A DNA stretch of 64,000 bases from Cichorium intybus (GCA_023525715.1 CM042009.1:126792819-126856818); one strand, 5' to 3'; shown: positions 45,971 to 59,145, counted from the stretch's first letter. Notes: generated from the letters alone by a model not told the origin. Translations and numbers: made by a program.

Positions 45971-48425
45971 TGTAACACCCCTTTTCTCAAACCATATTTA
46001 AAATACAAGTACAGTTTTCAAACATAATTTACAACTCGTGACTATAAAATAGCCACTTAAATTTTTTTTTTTATTTTACAAACTTAAAACTTGAGGGGTA
46101 TTACAGACTCAATACAGATAACCATAATTTAAACTTACAGTGTACAATAACGGTCCCAACTGCAACTCTCGCTCCCTTCACCTAAGTACATAGCATTTCA
46201 AAAACATAGTATACGTGAGACATAAAGTCTCGTGAGTAATATGGGTTTAGACCCAAAACTTTTCTATTCAAAACTTGAAATATCAAAAGTACATTGCTAA
46301 AAACTGATTTATTTCATATATCTCAAAATAACTTTTTCTTCTTTACTTTCAAACTTTAAAAAGACTTTCTTTCTCATTTTCTCGTGACCAACTGAAACTT
46401 ATGAATTAAGTTAATTAATTCATTCAACTAGCTCCCCTCGCGGGACAGAACAGATATGCCCACTCGGTTATGCTCATTCTGTCTCCCCTTTGTGACTTGG
46501 AACGAATTGAAGCACAAGGGTATACTAAGCTAGACAACTACTTCGTGACGGGAGGTACCATCCCAGTAGTGTCTTCTGATCCCTCGATTATGTGGGTGAT
46601 CCTAGTCCGGACAACTGGCTCATACTTCTTTAATTCTTACTTCATTTCATCTCAAATTGGTCAAAATGGGACACAATTTGTAAACAACTCTTACTCAAAT
46701 ACTTTACAACTCTGTACTGAAAATACTTTCAAAAACTGATTTTGACATCTTAATTCCCATAAGGAACTTCTTTCAAAATACCTTGCAAACCATACTTTAA
46801 AAAAAATCTGTTTAAAACACTAAGCCCTTATATAGAGCTTCTTTCAAAACTATTTTCCCAAACTTTAGTATTTATAAACATTTGGAAATCTTACTTTTCT
46901 GAAAATAACATTTGGCTATGTACTATAGAAATCCTCATAAAACTCACCTTGATGTAGCTACAGATTTCTAAGCTTCACGTACTCATTTCCCCTTTCCGTG
47001 CTCAACAGTATTTGAAGCACCACCTATATAAGTAGTATATATATATATATATATATATTTAGTAAATACATGCTACAACTAATTCTGTGACTTAAGAGTC
47101 TCATATAACATAACTACAGGCCATACAAATGTATAACCATCAATAAACTCATTTTATAATTTTTCCCGAAAGACGCGTATTTTGCTACAGTACCCCCGAG
47201 GGGTCGTATTTCAATTCCGACATTTTTGCATGAAATCTTAAGCCATATTAGACTTGTGTTTCAAATTTGAGGTCAAACGGACAAGTCTAACCCCAAATTT
47301 CTAAAAATCAAAACTCAAAATTTCCTCAGTATGTTACACGGTCGTGTAACTTTTGCCTTGCAAATTACACGGCCGTGTAACTTTGCAGGCCTTATATAAG
47401 TTACACGGTCGTGTAATATTTACCCTGTAAATTACACGGCCGTGTAATGTTTCTGGGTGGGTTTCGGGTCCGATTTTCGAGCTACAGACCTCTATTTTGC
47501 CCTATTAAGTGCTTAATACTTAACTTAATCATTTACTATCATTCCATGACTAAAACCCTTGCTTTACATCAAGTTTTAAGCCTTGGAATCACTGATTTCA
47601 GTTTCAATTCCTTGAAAACCCGTTTTTGATGATTTTTACCAAAAATTCAACTTTTTGAAATTAATCACTTAGGAGTGTCTTAATACATCCTAAGTGATCA
47701 TTTGGACTCAGAAAAACCATAAAAACTGGTCTTAATCTCACAACCCGTGAATTAGGGTTCTTGGCCAAAATCCCCATTTCTTGATTTTTAACCCATTCTA
47801 TGGCTAGAACATGTTGTAGTGGTGATTTTGAGCAAGATAAACTAGATGATAACTTTGGAACTATGATTTCTGGAAAAATCAGAAATCAAACTTGATTCCC
47901 GTTCTAGAATTTGGAGCTTAGAACATGAAACCTTACCTCTCAAGGCTTGGAATTATAAATTCCAAGTATTTTCCTTTGATTTCTTTGCAAAAATTCTTGA
48001 ACTTCCCGTGCTCCTCTCTAGCTCCCTCTCGTGCTCTCTAGAATCCTCTATACGCTACTGATGATTTCTGGACAAAGGAGAGTAATTACTCTCTTATTTA
48101 TATTTTTAATTTTATAAGGTAATTACACCTTTAGTCCCTCTCTTCTCAAATTTCTTTCAAAAATGGTCCTATGGTTCATATCTTTACAATTTATGTTTCA
48201 TTTACTTCCAACTTAACATTTTCTTGACAATTTGGTCATTCTCATGTCAAATGACCATTTTGCCCTTTTTGATCAAGTTTCACTATTCACGCGATAAAAT
48301 TCCAAATTTCACATAAACTCTTATTTCTTATAATATTATTTCACAAATACATATTATTTTACATAATAGTCTTATAACATGTCAAAAGACTATTTTACCC
48401 TTTTACAATTTTACGGGTTGTTACA
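45971..48425 (-). repeat. 5' LTR (in element sense) of the Tekay-like element
   Basis: On the minus strand it starts TGTAACAACCCG and ends GGGTGTTACA beside the primer-binding site. Its TA run (47036-47059) is shorter than in the partner LTR. It carries the same palindromes at 47334-47447. Confidence 0.96.
47334..47447. promoter_or_regulatory. Palindrome array in the second LTR
   Basis: Units start at 47334, 47365, 47401 and 47432. The fourth is TTACACGGCCGTGTAA here and TTACACGGTCGTGTAA in the partner LTR, so the symmetric form is kept or restored. Confidence 0.75.
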
Positions 48426-49330
48426 CTTGAATCTCTAGAACTTGGGGATTTGAGTGTTGAAATGGGTCTTGTTTATGTATATGTTGGATGGATATTTTTT
48501 TTGTGGATGAATGGGTTCATTGCATCAATTTGAAGGTACTAGTGAAGTAATGATCATTTTCTAATGATTCCATTAAACAGAGGAAGGAATCTCCACTTGT
48601 AAACACCAATGGATGGAATGGAATTCAGAATTTGATGGTTCCCCTTTGTTTTCAATCTCATTAGTCAGCAAACCCATGAGAATGGCTTGAAAAAATGATT
48701 GGAATTGGGTATTCCATGAGTTTCATCATTTGAACCAATGATTGGAATTGGGGATTCCATGAGGCTATCTTCTTTAGAGCTTATATAATTAATGGAATGA
48801 TTAATTATATTTAGTGTAATGATTGACTTGGAATATAGTTCATTAACATCTTGTTAAGGAATAAGAACTTGAATTGTGGTTCTCATTAGTATAAGTCATG
48901 AACACTTAGAATGGGAGATGAATCAATGCAAATGGGTTCTTAGACGTGTATTTCATTGCTATTAAGTGTTTGGTTTTGTTGGAACTTAGCTTGGATTAAT
49001 AAAGGGTTAGAAGGACCAAAAACTAGGCTTATAGCGCGTTTCACGCGGCCCGTGCAAAGGGTGAAGGACGTGACCCACGCAAATGGGAATCGAGATATGG
49101 GCCTCGTGACGAGCCACGTGGCTCGTGCAAGCATTTGGCCTTAGGTCACGCGTCCCATACAAGTGGGTTTTCCGATTTTTCTTATTGCTTTTTTTTCGAG
49201 TCTTGGGTTTTGGGCTTTATGTCTTTGTTTTGATGTCAATCTTTGGGGATAGTTAAACTAATGGATGATTGTTCATTCTTTGGGGATAGTTAAACTAATC
49301 TTTGGGCTTTAGGGCTTTAGGTCTTTGTAT
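48426..49330 (+). repeat. LTR-B copy B, second part
   Basis: This continues the LTR interrupted at 38715 and aligns, in inverse, with copy A between about 8500 and 7500. It contains its own diverged CGTG palindromes (CACGCGGCCCGTGCAA near 49040; GAGCCACGTGGCTCGTGC near 49110). A 36-bp phrase with CTTTGGGGATAGTTAAAC is duplicated near 49230-49300. The distal part matching 2760-3676 was not found, so this copy is truncated. Confidence 0.6.
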
Positions 49331-50528
49331 GAATAAAATTGACAATAATCAAAGGAATGATAATAGTTGAAAAAATCGGATTTATGAGTTGATGTATGAA
49401 ATGTGGAAATAAGTCATATGTGGCAAAACTTGAAAAATAAGACCTTATGAAAGCATGTGTATGGAATGTAGTTGTTTCTAAAAAAGGAAATGAAATTTGC
49501 ATGATATGAAAGCTGACAGGTTTAGTCGTTTAAAGAAAATTGAAAACGATGTACGTAATGACATCAAAATAGTGGAGATAAGAATACGGTGACCAAATGA
49601 ATTAATCAAGGAATCATTAAACTTAGTGATACGAACACATACAAGAGATATGTGAATTTCAGGATTAAATTTGAAGAAATATACAATTGTTTTATAGCCA
49701 TAAGTAGCAAGGTTGAAATTGATTCCTCGAATTGATATTTGATTTGGGAAGAGGAATGTTAATATTAATAAGTTGTAAACATGAAAATAATGTGAATACG
49801 ATAGTGGATGATCGAATCCAGACATAAATACTTTGGGTGGTGGAGTTATCTATGGAAAATTAATAGTGAGTGAAAATAGATTAAGCTATGCTTTACATTC
49901 TAGTTTATTGGAAGGCAAATTGTGGTCGCGACCATGAGCCAAACAAATAGCTTTGAATAGTACACATAATGGAATTGGATCTTAAATTAATAAGAATAAT
50001 AGAGAAAATAAGACATGTAGTTGGAAATAAAATTATAAATAAAACATGCTAAAACAAAATGACTAATTTGAAAGTAGTGGAACTATGCAATCAAAATCAG
50101 GGAATGTTTTAAAATTTTGGAATTGTTTTTATGGCAAGAAGAAGACCGATTTAGGAAAATGAGTATCAATGAATTGAACTCAAGCAAATACTTCAAAATA
50201 GGATGCTACTTTAAGTAAGAAAGTGAAAGATATATATTTAGTATCATTGGTTGAGAAATGAACCAAAAAAATCAAAATACATATCAATGATAAGGAGAAA
50301 TGATGACATGAAATTAAAAGTACATAAGTATAAGAGTACTAAAAAAGTGAAAGGGTTGGTTAGAAAATATGCTAATCTAAAAATAAAAAAAAAAATCAAA
50401 TTGTGAAGACAAACAAATTTGGGTAAACTCTAACTCCCATAATTTGATCATTTTGTATTATGGAATTACGAATTTATCTTCCTAATTTAGTAATTCCAAG
50501 GATGAAATCCTTTAAAGAGGTAGACATT
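49331..50528 (+). other. Purine-rich degenerate retroelement interior
   Basis: AG-rich, C-poor sequence without an intact ORF. Near 50490-50528, AATTCCAAGGATGAAATCC followed by TTTAAAGAGGTAGACATT resembles the pol end and polypurine tract of Ty3 elements just before a TGTAAGATCG that could start an LTR. Phrases such as ACGGTGACCAAA are shared with the interior at 56593-59145. Confidence 0.4.
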
Positions 50529-51956
50529 TGTAAGATCGTAAAATTTTAAAGATTTTAGATGTCAAGTTAATATAATAGAATGTTATTGAACTCAAAACAA
50601 GTTACTGCGAAAAGCTAAACCTTGTAAATTTACTAGAATGGGACAATTTATAAACAATGCTAAGATTAAATCTAGAGTAAATTACAGTTTTGGTCCCTGT
50701 GGTTTACCAAATCTTTCGTATTAGGACCAAGTATTGGAAAATCATGTTGGTGGTCCTTAAGGTTTGTGAAACGTTACAAATCAGTCCATAGGTCAGGTAA
50801 AAAGACTAAAATGCCCTTTTTATTTTTTTCCCTTTTTCTTTGAATTACTTAATTATTTTATTAATAAAAAAAGAAAATACCTCCACCCCCACCCTACCCC
50901 ACCCCATACTCACTCTCTCACTCTCTCTCTCTCTATCTCTCTCTCTCTCTCTCTCCATATTCTTCTTCTTTCTTCCTACAAAAACTCAATAACTAAACCA
51001 CCCCTCAAACACAGAATTCCATTCAAACCCACAAATTCATTCAAACCTACATATTTACAAATGAGATGAGAGACAACAAGGATGGGGTGACTGGAACGAG
51101 AGAAAGCAATTGAGGGGATCGTCTGTTTCCTTAATTGTCGTCGGATTATCAAGGGTTTTGGTGGGTTTCTAGGAAAGTGTTTGAAAATCCAAAGTAAGTA
51201 TGGAAGATGGGTCATTGATCACCTTCTGCTGATTGTTTCTTCGTATCCCAAATCAAAAAAGGAGACTTGCAACTAACAAAAAGAGTAACATCTATTTGCA
51301 GAGGTATTCAATTAACCTTATTCCGTCTTCAATTGTCCATCCATGACCATCTATTTTGCAGAGAAAAATTGTTTATCAATTCAAAATCATATCAGCAACC
51401 TAGTCAACAACAAATTAGATCGACGCTCGCTCAATTTCACTCGGTGTCTTCTCGTGTTTATGCTTCGACGGAGAGAGACAGAGACAGAGGTGTAGAAGAG
51501 CTTCGATGGTGTCAAACCTTTGTTCCTGAAGGTGATCGGACAGAGAATCCTGCTCAGAACACTTTTAGAGAGGGATTAATGAAAGGGAGAAAATGGTGGA
51601 GGAAGCTATCGTTACTTCAGGATCATGTTGCTATTGGGGGTTTACCCAATAGCGTGGTTGCTAGCACTATAGGATGCACGAACGGTGGAATGGGGTTTTC
51701 TTTGAATGTTACAGTCATCTTCGTAAGAATGCCAAACATAAAACAGATGACATAGAAAGTTTATCCTAATTGTTAACCAATAGCTTGTAGTTGTATCTAG
51801 GACGATCAATTAGGTCATGTTGTAAGGTTTCTTCCTGAGGTATTGGACTTTAATTTCAATTGAGGCAGATTGTTGGTTCAAGTTTTGATTGAAATTGATG
51901 CAGATACACTTTGGAAAGAATTTACGGTGGAATGGGGTTTTCTTATGAGAGTGTGA

Positions 51957-51998
<42 letters not shown>

Positions 51999-52470
51999 AG
52001 GGGGTTACGGGGTGGGGGTAGAGTGGGAGAGGGGGTATTTTCTTTTTTTATTAATAAAATAATTAAGTAATTCAAAGAAAAAGAAAAAAGAAATAAAAAA
52101 GGCATTTTAATCTTTTTACCTGACCCAGGGACCGATTTGTAGCGTTTCACAAACCTTAAGGACCGCCAACGTGATTTTCCAATACTTGGTCTTAATGCGA
52201 AAGATTTGGTAAACCACAGGGACCAAAACTGTAATTTAGTCTTAAATCTAATAGTCAACTTGTAATAAAATGTATTATTAAAAAATGTAAAATGTTTATG
52301 GATAGATAAATATATGTTTAGAATTATGGATTGCAAGAAGGATCATGAAATACTTGGGATAATTGTAACCGTTTTCCAAAGTGAGAAAAAAATGGGCAAA
52401 TGTGAGAAAAGCATTAAATAATGAAATTTATCAATCAAAAAGCATTTCAATGCTTTTACTAGGTCAGTTA
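50529..52470 (+). repeat. LTR-C relic, copy 2, split by the MULE
   Basis: Sequence at about 50623-50674 and 52251-52470 matches 33654-33950 once the MULE is removed. The exact LTR borders are not fixed; TGTAAG at 50529 and TGTAAA at 50623 are both possible starts. Confidence 0.5.
50675..52241. mobile_element. Mutator-like element (MULE), 1567 bp
   Basis: The terminal inverted repeats start GAGTAAATTACAGTTTTGG on the left and GACTAAATTACAGTTTTGG (inverse strand) on the right. They stay similar for about 280 bp, through a TTAATTATTTTATTAATAAA stretch into CT/GA microsatellites at 50915-50955 and 51960-51990. The flanks carry an exact 9-bp duplication TTAAATCTA (50666-50674 and 52242-52250), diagnostic for Mutator-type transposition. 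No transposase is present. The interior holds a 162-codon plus-strand frame (51267-51755) of unknown origin, containing STERDRDRGVEELRW and GLPNSVVASTIGCTNGG, which could be captured host sequence. Confidence 0.93.
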
Positions 52471-52556
52471 TTTAGTTTTCATGTTGTGTCCAGTCAACTA
52501 ATTTAATTAGAGTTTATTTTTGTAATAATAATATTAAGTAAAAAACGATGTTTTGT

Positions 52557-52702
<146 letters not shown>

Positions 52703-52803
52703 TAGAGGTTTATTTAAGACCAATGGAATTTTGTGAGAGTTGGAAACGTATCTTGACCATACATTTTGAAAATAAAAAAATAAAAAGTGAAAATAATTGA
52801 AAG

Positions 52804-52806
<3 letters not shown>

Positions 52807-52866
<60 letters not shown>
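52807..52866. repeat. (TA)n microsatellite
   Basis: A pure TA run 105 bp after the previous tract; the two can pair with each other. Confidence 0.97.
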
Positions 52867-52871
<5 letters not shown>

Positions 52872-53976
52872 TGCGTCACTTTCTTTGTGTATTTTTTTTT
52901 AAATCAGCGTCACAATACATTATTATATTAGAATATTATTCATAATATATAATATTATACATGTGGTATTATAATAGAATATTATAAATGATTTAAATAT
53001 TTTGTAGCGTACTATTCTAATAAGTAATACACATATGTGAATATTACTCTTATGTGTATTATTTTATTAGAATATTACACATAATATTAAAAACGTTAAT
53101 TTTTATCATTGAGATATGACATTTTTCGCTAATGAGATATGTGAGAAATATCAAATCGTAGCAAAAAAATGTCATTTGTGAATGCGAATAAAATATATTT
53201 TTGTAGGTTTTAGGATATTTGCGTTGTTAATAAACTAAGAGGTTTTGAGGTTTTGGAAGTCCTAATAACGTCTAGGTTGTTTAAATGGGAATGGGTTGGA
53301 AACCTAAGGTAGTTCCAAATTTGTAAGTCTGAAATTCGTTATTGGAACCCCCCCCCCCCCCAAACCAATATGGATCAAATAGGCTATTTCAACATCAATC
53401 AATAATTGTCTAGGAATAGATCGGCCTATGAAATGAATTTAAATATAGTTGAAGGTAATGGAATAAGTAAGTATTTCTTAGTTTGTTGATAATTTAGCTC
53501 GGGGTGTGTTGTAATGACATAAACATATCATACCAAAGTTTTTAACTCATTTGAAATCTATTATTTATAAAAAAATGTCTTCCTCTTCTTATCCACCAAG
53601 GGACTAGTTGAAACTTGTGTAAAGTTTTGATTATCCCAAGACCTCTAATGATAAATTTAGATCTTGAAGGATCTTGATGAGTTGAAGAATGATGTACCAA
53701 CCAAAGAAAAAGGATCTATGTTTTCTCTATTGAACATATAAATAAGAACATCTAAATGAAACTAGTCAAATTTACTAAAGAGGGTTTCATGATTACATAC
53801 CTTGTTGTTATTATAGCAAATAATAATTATTCCTTGTCTCGTTGATCTCTCGGAAGCAAGCACCACAAATGTCGTGCATGTTATGGTTCACACCCAAAAG
53901 TACAAGCAAAGGTTAATTATCTTAATTATCTTATTAAGAAAAACTCGCTATAAAACCTTAGAGAAATATTATAGAT

Positions 53977-56576
53977 TGTAAGAACCCGCAAAAGTTGTAA
54001 AAGGGTAAAACGGTCTTTTGACACATTATAAGACTATTATGTAAAATAATATGTATTCGTGAAATAATAACATAAGAAATAAGAGTTTATGCGAAATTTG
54101 GAGTTTCACCGCGTGAATAGTGAAATTTGACTAAAAAGGGCAAAATGGTCATTTGACATGAAAATGACCAAAATGTCAAGAAAATGTTAAGTTAGTAGTT
54201 AATGGAAATTGGTTTGTAAAGATGTGAGCTTTTGGACCACTTTTGAACAAAAGAAAGAAACTAGGGACTAAAAGTGTAAATACTTAATAAAAATTAAACA
54301 TAAAAGAGAGAGTTATCACTCTCTTTTCCAGAAATCAGTAGAAGAATCGAGAGAGGGCAAGAAGGCACGGGAAGAACAAGGAGCTTAGAAATCTTGCAAA
54401 GAATTGAAGTTGGAATTGAAGATAACACTTGGAATTGGTGATTCCAAGCCTCTAAAGGTAAGAATTTCATGTTTTCAAGCTTGTTCTACCCAACTTCTTG
54501 AACGGGAATTATGAACTTGATTTCTGATTTTCTAGAAATCATGAGTTTAATGAAATCATCTTGCTCAAAATCATCCATCTAACATGTTCCAACCCTTGAA
54601 TATGTTAAAAACCAAGAAATGGTGATTTTGCTCAAGAACCCTAAATCACGGGTTTGTAAGATCAAAGCTAGTTTTTATGGTTTTGTTGAGTCCAAATGAT
54701 CACTTAGGATGTATTAAGACACTCCTAAGTGGTTAATTTCAAAAATTTGGATTTTTAGTGAAAATCATAAAAAACGGGTTTTCAAGAAATTGAAGTGGAA
54801 ATCAGTGATTCCATGGGTTAAAACCTGATGTAAACTAAGGTTTTTAGTCATGGAATGATAGTAGAAAGATTATGTTAAGTATTAAGTGCTTAATAGGTGA
54901 AAATAGAGGTCTGTAGCTTAAAAATCAGACTAAGAACTGGACCTACAGCACAGGCACGAGTCGTGCCTATTTTGCCTTGGCTAAGCACGAGTCGTGCTCC
55001 ACTGTAGAGCCAAGAAATAGCATTCTACAATTTGCACGAGTCGTGCACCCTAAAGAGCAAAAAGAGCACGAGCAAAAAGAGCAAAAAGAGCACGAGTCGT
55101 GCACCCTAAAGAGCCAAGAAATAGCATTCTACAATTTGCACGAGTCTTGCTTCTAAACATATCCGTTTGACCTATAATTCATACCATAAGCTTAAAATGG
55201 TATGAAACCACATGGAAAATTATTAAATTCAGAATACGACCCCTCGGGGGTACTGTAGTAGAATACGAGTACATTGAAGAGTATATAATGCATAGAAAGA
55301 TATTGCTAGTAGTCATATACTTGTTATGACTTGAAGTTGTGTCATATGAGACCTTAGAACTGTAGAGTCAGTTGTAACATATATTTATTAAATATATATA
55401 TATGTGATATATGTATAGGAGGTGCTTCAAATACTAGAGAGCACGGAAAGGGAGAAGGCGTATAAGAAGCATAGTGGTTTATAGCTAAACCAAGGTGAGT
55501 TTTCTGAGGATTTCTCTAGTACATAGCAAAATGATATTTTCAGAAAAATAAGATTTCCAAATGTTTGCAAATACTAAAGTTTGGAAAATAGTTTTCAAAT
55601 TAGCTCTATACAAGGGCTAAGTGTTTCAAGCAGATTTTTAAGAAGTACAGTTTGCAAAGTATTTTGAAAGAAGTTCCTTATGTGAACTAAGATGTCAAAA
55701 TCAGTTTTGAAAGTATTTTCAGTAAAGAGTTATAAAGTGTATGAGTATGAGTTATTTATAAATTGTGTCCCATTTTGACCAATTTGAGATGTAATGAGAT
55801 AAGAATTAAAGAAAGAAAGAAGTAAGAGCCAATTGTCCGGACTAGGATCACCCACATAATCGGGGGATCAGAAGACACTACTGGGATGGTACCTCCCGTC
55901 GCGAAGTAGTTGTCTAGCTTAGTATACCCTTGTGCTTGAATCCGTTCCAAGTCACAAAGGGGAGACAGAATGAGCATAACCTAGCGGGCGGATCTGTTCT
56001 GTCCCGCGAGGGGAGCTAGTAGAATGAATTAAACTAAATTAATTCATGAGTTTCAGTTGGTCACAAGTAAATGAGAAAGAAAGCAGTTATAAGAAGGAAA
56101 GTAGTTTTTAAAGAAAGAAATCAGTTTTGATAAAAGAAAGTAGTTTTTGAGAAAGAATACAGTTTTGATAAAAGAAAGTAGTTTTTGAGAGAGAAAGTAA
56201 TTTTTGAGTTCTGAAGATAGAAAAGAAAAAGAGATTTGAGATTTATTAAGAAATAAGTTCTAGTAGTTTACTTGTTTATAATTCAAGTTTTAAAGCAGAA
56301 AAGTTTTGGGTCTAAAACCCATATTACTCACGAGACTTTATGTCTCACGTATCATTTTTTTAAATGCTATGTACTTAGGTGAGATGAGCAGGAGCTGGAG
56401 TGGGACCAGTATGAAATACAGTAAGTTTAAATTATGGTTTTCTGTATTGAGTCTGTAATACCCCTTGAGAATAAGTTTGTAAAAAAAAAAGTTAAGTGAC
56501 TTTTTCATAGTCACACTTTGTAAGATATTTGTATTATAAACTGTATTAAATTACGATTTGAGAAAGGGGTGTTACA
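53977..56576 (+). repeat. 5' LTR of a second Tekay-family element
   Basis: It starts TGTAAGAACCCG, ends GGGGTGTTACA, and is followed after four bases by a tRNA-iMet primer-binding site. Over its length it is recognisably the same LTR family as 38716-41191, in the opposite orientation, but much more diverged. The segment 55756-55977 (minus) corresponds to the conserved block at 39213-39482. Confidence 0.9.
54953..55150. promoter_or_regulatory. Palindrome array GCACGAGTCGTGC in second Tekay LTR
   Basis: Units of GCACGAGTCGTGC lie at about 54954, 54985, 55034 and 55090, with a decayed fifth at 55138 (GCACGAGTCTTGC). They sit where the relative at 38716 has TTACACGGTCGTGTAA. A partial duplication (AGAGCACGAGCAAAAAG) inside the array shows it can expand. 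Confidence 0.7.
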
Positions 56577-56580
56577 GTTT

Positions 56581-56592
56581 TGGTATCAGAGC
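56581..56592 (+). promoter_or_regulatory. Primer-binding site of second Tekay-family element
   Basis: TGGTATCAGAGC lies four bases after the LTR end and is followed by CATAGTTTAAGC, as in the complete element. Confidence 0.93.
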
Positions 56593-57992
56593 CATAGTTT
56601 AAGCGAACTAGGTGTCAGTACTTGAACCTAGACTTAGACTATGTGAGAGCTAAGTAGAGTACATACTTGGGTATGATGTAGAAAGTAATTAGAGATAGAA
56701 GTAAATCCATAACAGTGGAACATGAGTCCTGGTGGTAAACTGGAAGCAAATGTGTATAGGTGGTTATAATAATATGGGCCCGTACTATCATAATCATAGG
56801 ATATATATTTGAGTTTGGTGGAACCACACAGGAATCATGTGAAGCTGTAAGTGGATAAGTGTAGGGGTTTGAGGAGTATAGGTTCGATATACCTATGTAA
56901 GAAAATCAAGTATGAATGAAAATACTAAAGTATAATTGTATTTAAAATGTTAATAGAAGAAATGGGTATATAGTACAAATATAAAAGAAAGGGTATAACT
57001 GAAAATTTCCGTTGTCCAGCGGAAACAAATTATGATTATGGAATAAAAAATAAGAGTAATGTCACTACGGTGACCAAAGAAAGAAAGATTGGAAAAGAAA
57101 GTGAATACAGATATATGAATGAAATTCATATAAGAAAGAAGAATGAAAACATTTAAGTTGAAAGAGTAAAAAGGAAATGAGCTGGGTTTGCCATTGTAGA
57201 CAAACCCAAAAGAAGTATAAAAGACTACAGAATAAATATTGAGAAGTAGTATGATGTGTTGTTCATGGACAACCAAGAGAATAAGATATGTATATAAAAG
57301 TTGTGATTAAATATGTTAATATAAAACGAAAGCAAAATACTTAATCAAGTATTAGATAAGGAATCAAGGACATAAATGAAAGTGTAAGAAATAGGAAGTC
57401 GTGACTTCCAAACTTGAAAGCAGTATGACAAGGAAAGATATCTAAAGATTGGAACAAATAAATAAGTCGTAAGTATAGTGCTATAAAGAGTAATATAACA
57501 AAGTAAGTTACCTCGATAAAAAAAATTGTTAAAGACTATGAGCAAGTTGCATTATTATAATGCAAGAGAATGAGTTGAAAAATGGAGATTGAATGCCTAA
57601 TCAAGTGTTAGGCGAAAAGTTAAAGATAAGACAGACAATGATGATAATGAGAAGAATATAAAGACAGTTATCAAAGAAATGGTCATTTGAAATCAGATTT
57701 AATGATTATATAAAGTATAAATAAGAAGAACTATGAATGATAAAAGGATAACCGAAAGAATGTGAGAAAAATGACTAAGAGTCATAAATAATATGAGATA
57801 AAGAGTAAAATTGAATATCCAGATAAGTGTTAGACAAAGAGTCAAATATGAAATAAGAACTAAAATAAAGAGACAGGAAGTTACTACCTCTAAGCGAAAG
57901 TAACGGGTAAAAGTAACCAAAGATTGGAGAAATGGTCGGTACATGACTAGTAATTATGGAACATAAGAAAGTGTATAGCGTATATCGCTTTA

Positions 57993-58058
<66 letters not shown>

Positions 58059-59145
58059 TAAAGAAATGAAGCTTAAAGGAAAGAACAATGTAATGTGTTG
58101 GGCATATAGCCTTATGACACATAGAGAGAAATGGTAAAAAGAATAATAAAAGAAATTTTGGGTATCAAACCTAGAAAGTTTATAAGTAAAATATGTGAGA
58201 TAAAGAGACTAAATGTTTATGAAAAATGGTGGTAATCTATATGATTGTGAAAGTAGTGTATGCTTAATAAGTATAATGAGATAAAACGAGGAATTGAATC
58301 AGAAATGCCAATCTTTATTAAAGTGTTGTTATAATGTAGTCAGGATAAAAAGAAAAGTAAAATTTATTTTTGGCATTAGCCATAGCAATTAAAGAGTAAA
58401 CAAGAGATAGAGTGCTAAACTAAGCATCGGTGTGAGAAATAAGAACTACAAGAAAATACTAAAACATAAATAATAAGATGAGAATGGTACATGGGGTACC
58501 TAAGAAGATAAGAAGTGTACTCATAAGAGTACAGTAAGAAAGCTGAGAAATGAAAAGGACATGACTATATTAGAAAGTATAAGGAGTAAAAGAGGTTGAA
58601 ATCTCATAAATTATAAAGAAAAAGGAAATAAGTATTTAGATCGTTAATATGTCAAAAAGTGAAAATAATATAAGTGAACAGTGATACAAGACATGTACTT
58701 ATAAAAGTAATACATGCAAGTAACAAGATGATAAAGGTAATAACCTTATGAGAATGTATGAAAACTAGTAGTAAAGACAAAGAAAAGTTTAGTAGTAATT
58801 ATAGCAACACCTTGGATACAAAAGGTTTTGCTTATAAAAAAAAGATAGAAAATTTCTTGAGAATTAAAGATGAAAGATAAGACAAAAGAAGCAAGAACAA
58901 CGATTGACTTTTGAAGAGTCAATTCTTCTAGTATATATAGATATAAGAAGTTGTAAAACTTTTAAAGGAATTCTATAAAGATAATAAGAGATTTAAGTCT
59001 AATGACAAGAAAGAAGTAATTAGAAATGTAGATTGACTGTTGGAAAGTCAATTTTCTATAATAAAGTATGAAGTGATAGAGCTTCTAGAATAAGAGAGGG
59101 AAAGTAAATTTAAAATATGAAATTTACTCAAGTAAGAAAAATAAG
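56593..59145 (+). other. Purine-rich interior with diverged tandem repeats
   Basis: There is no gag or reverse transcriptase where they would be expected. Instead the plus strand is A/G-rich and C-poor. Phrases AAGTGTTAG(A/G)C, then a TAGAAAGTC-like block, then AACCAAAGATTGGA recur at about 57345-57455, 57595-57690 and 57815-57935, with a period of roughly 230-250 bp. A (TA)n tract lies at 57996-58054. This could be a non-autonomous (LARD-like) interior or badly decayed coding sequence. Confidence 0.45.

Larger units (their letters stand above)
38716..48425 (-). mobile_element. Full-length Tekay/Del-like Ty3/gypsy retrotransposon
   Basis: The 9.7 kb element has LTRs at 38716-41191 and 45971-48425, a primer-binding site, a purine tract and one long gag-pol frame on the minus strand. 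It is flanked by a perfect 5-bp duplication CTTGA (38711-38715 and 48426-48430). By hand I count about 24 substitutions between the two LTRs over roughly 2450 aligned bases (about 99% identity), apart from a longer TA run in the 38716 copy. With a commonly used plant LTR rate of 1.3e-8 per site per year that would be about 0.4 million years, a rough figure. Three in-frame stops make it non-autonomous today. Confidence 0.97.

Noticed and set aside
56581..56592. TGGTATCAGAGC motifs as parts of tRNA genes
   Set aside because: They are primer-binding sites next to LTR ends; no cloverleaf or A/B box surrounds them. No tRNA or rRNA gene was seen in the window.
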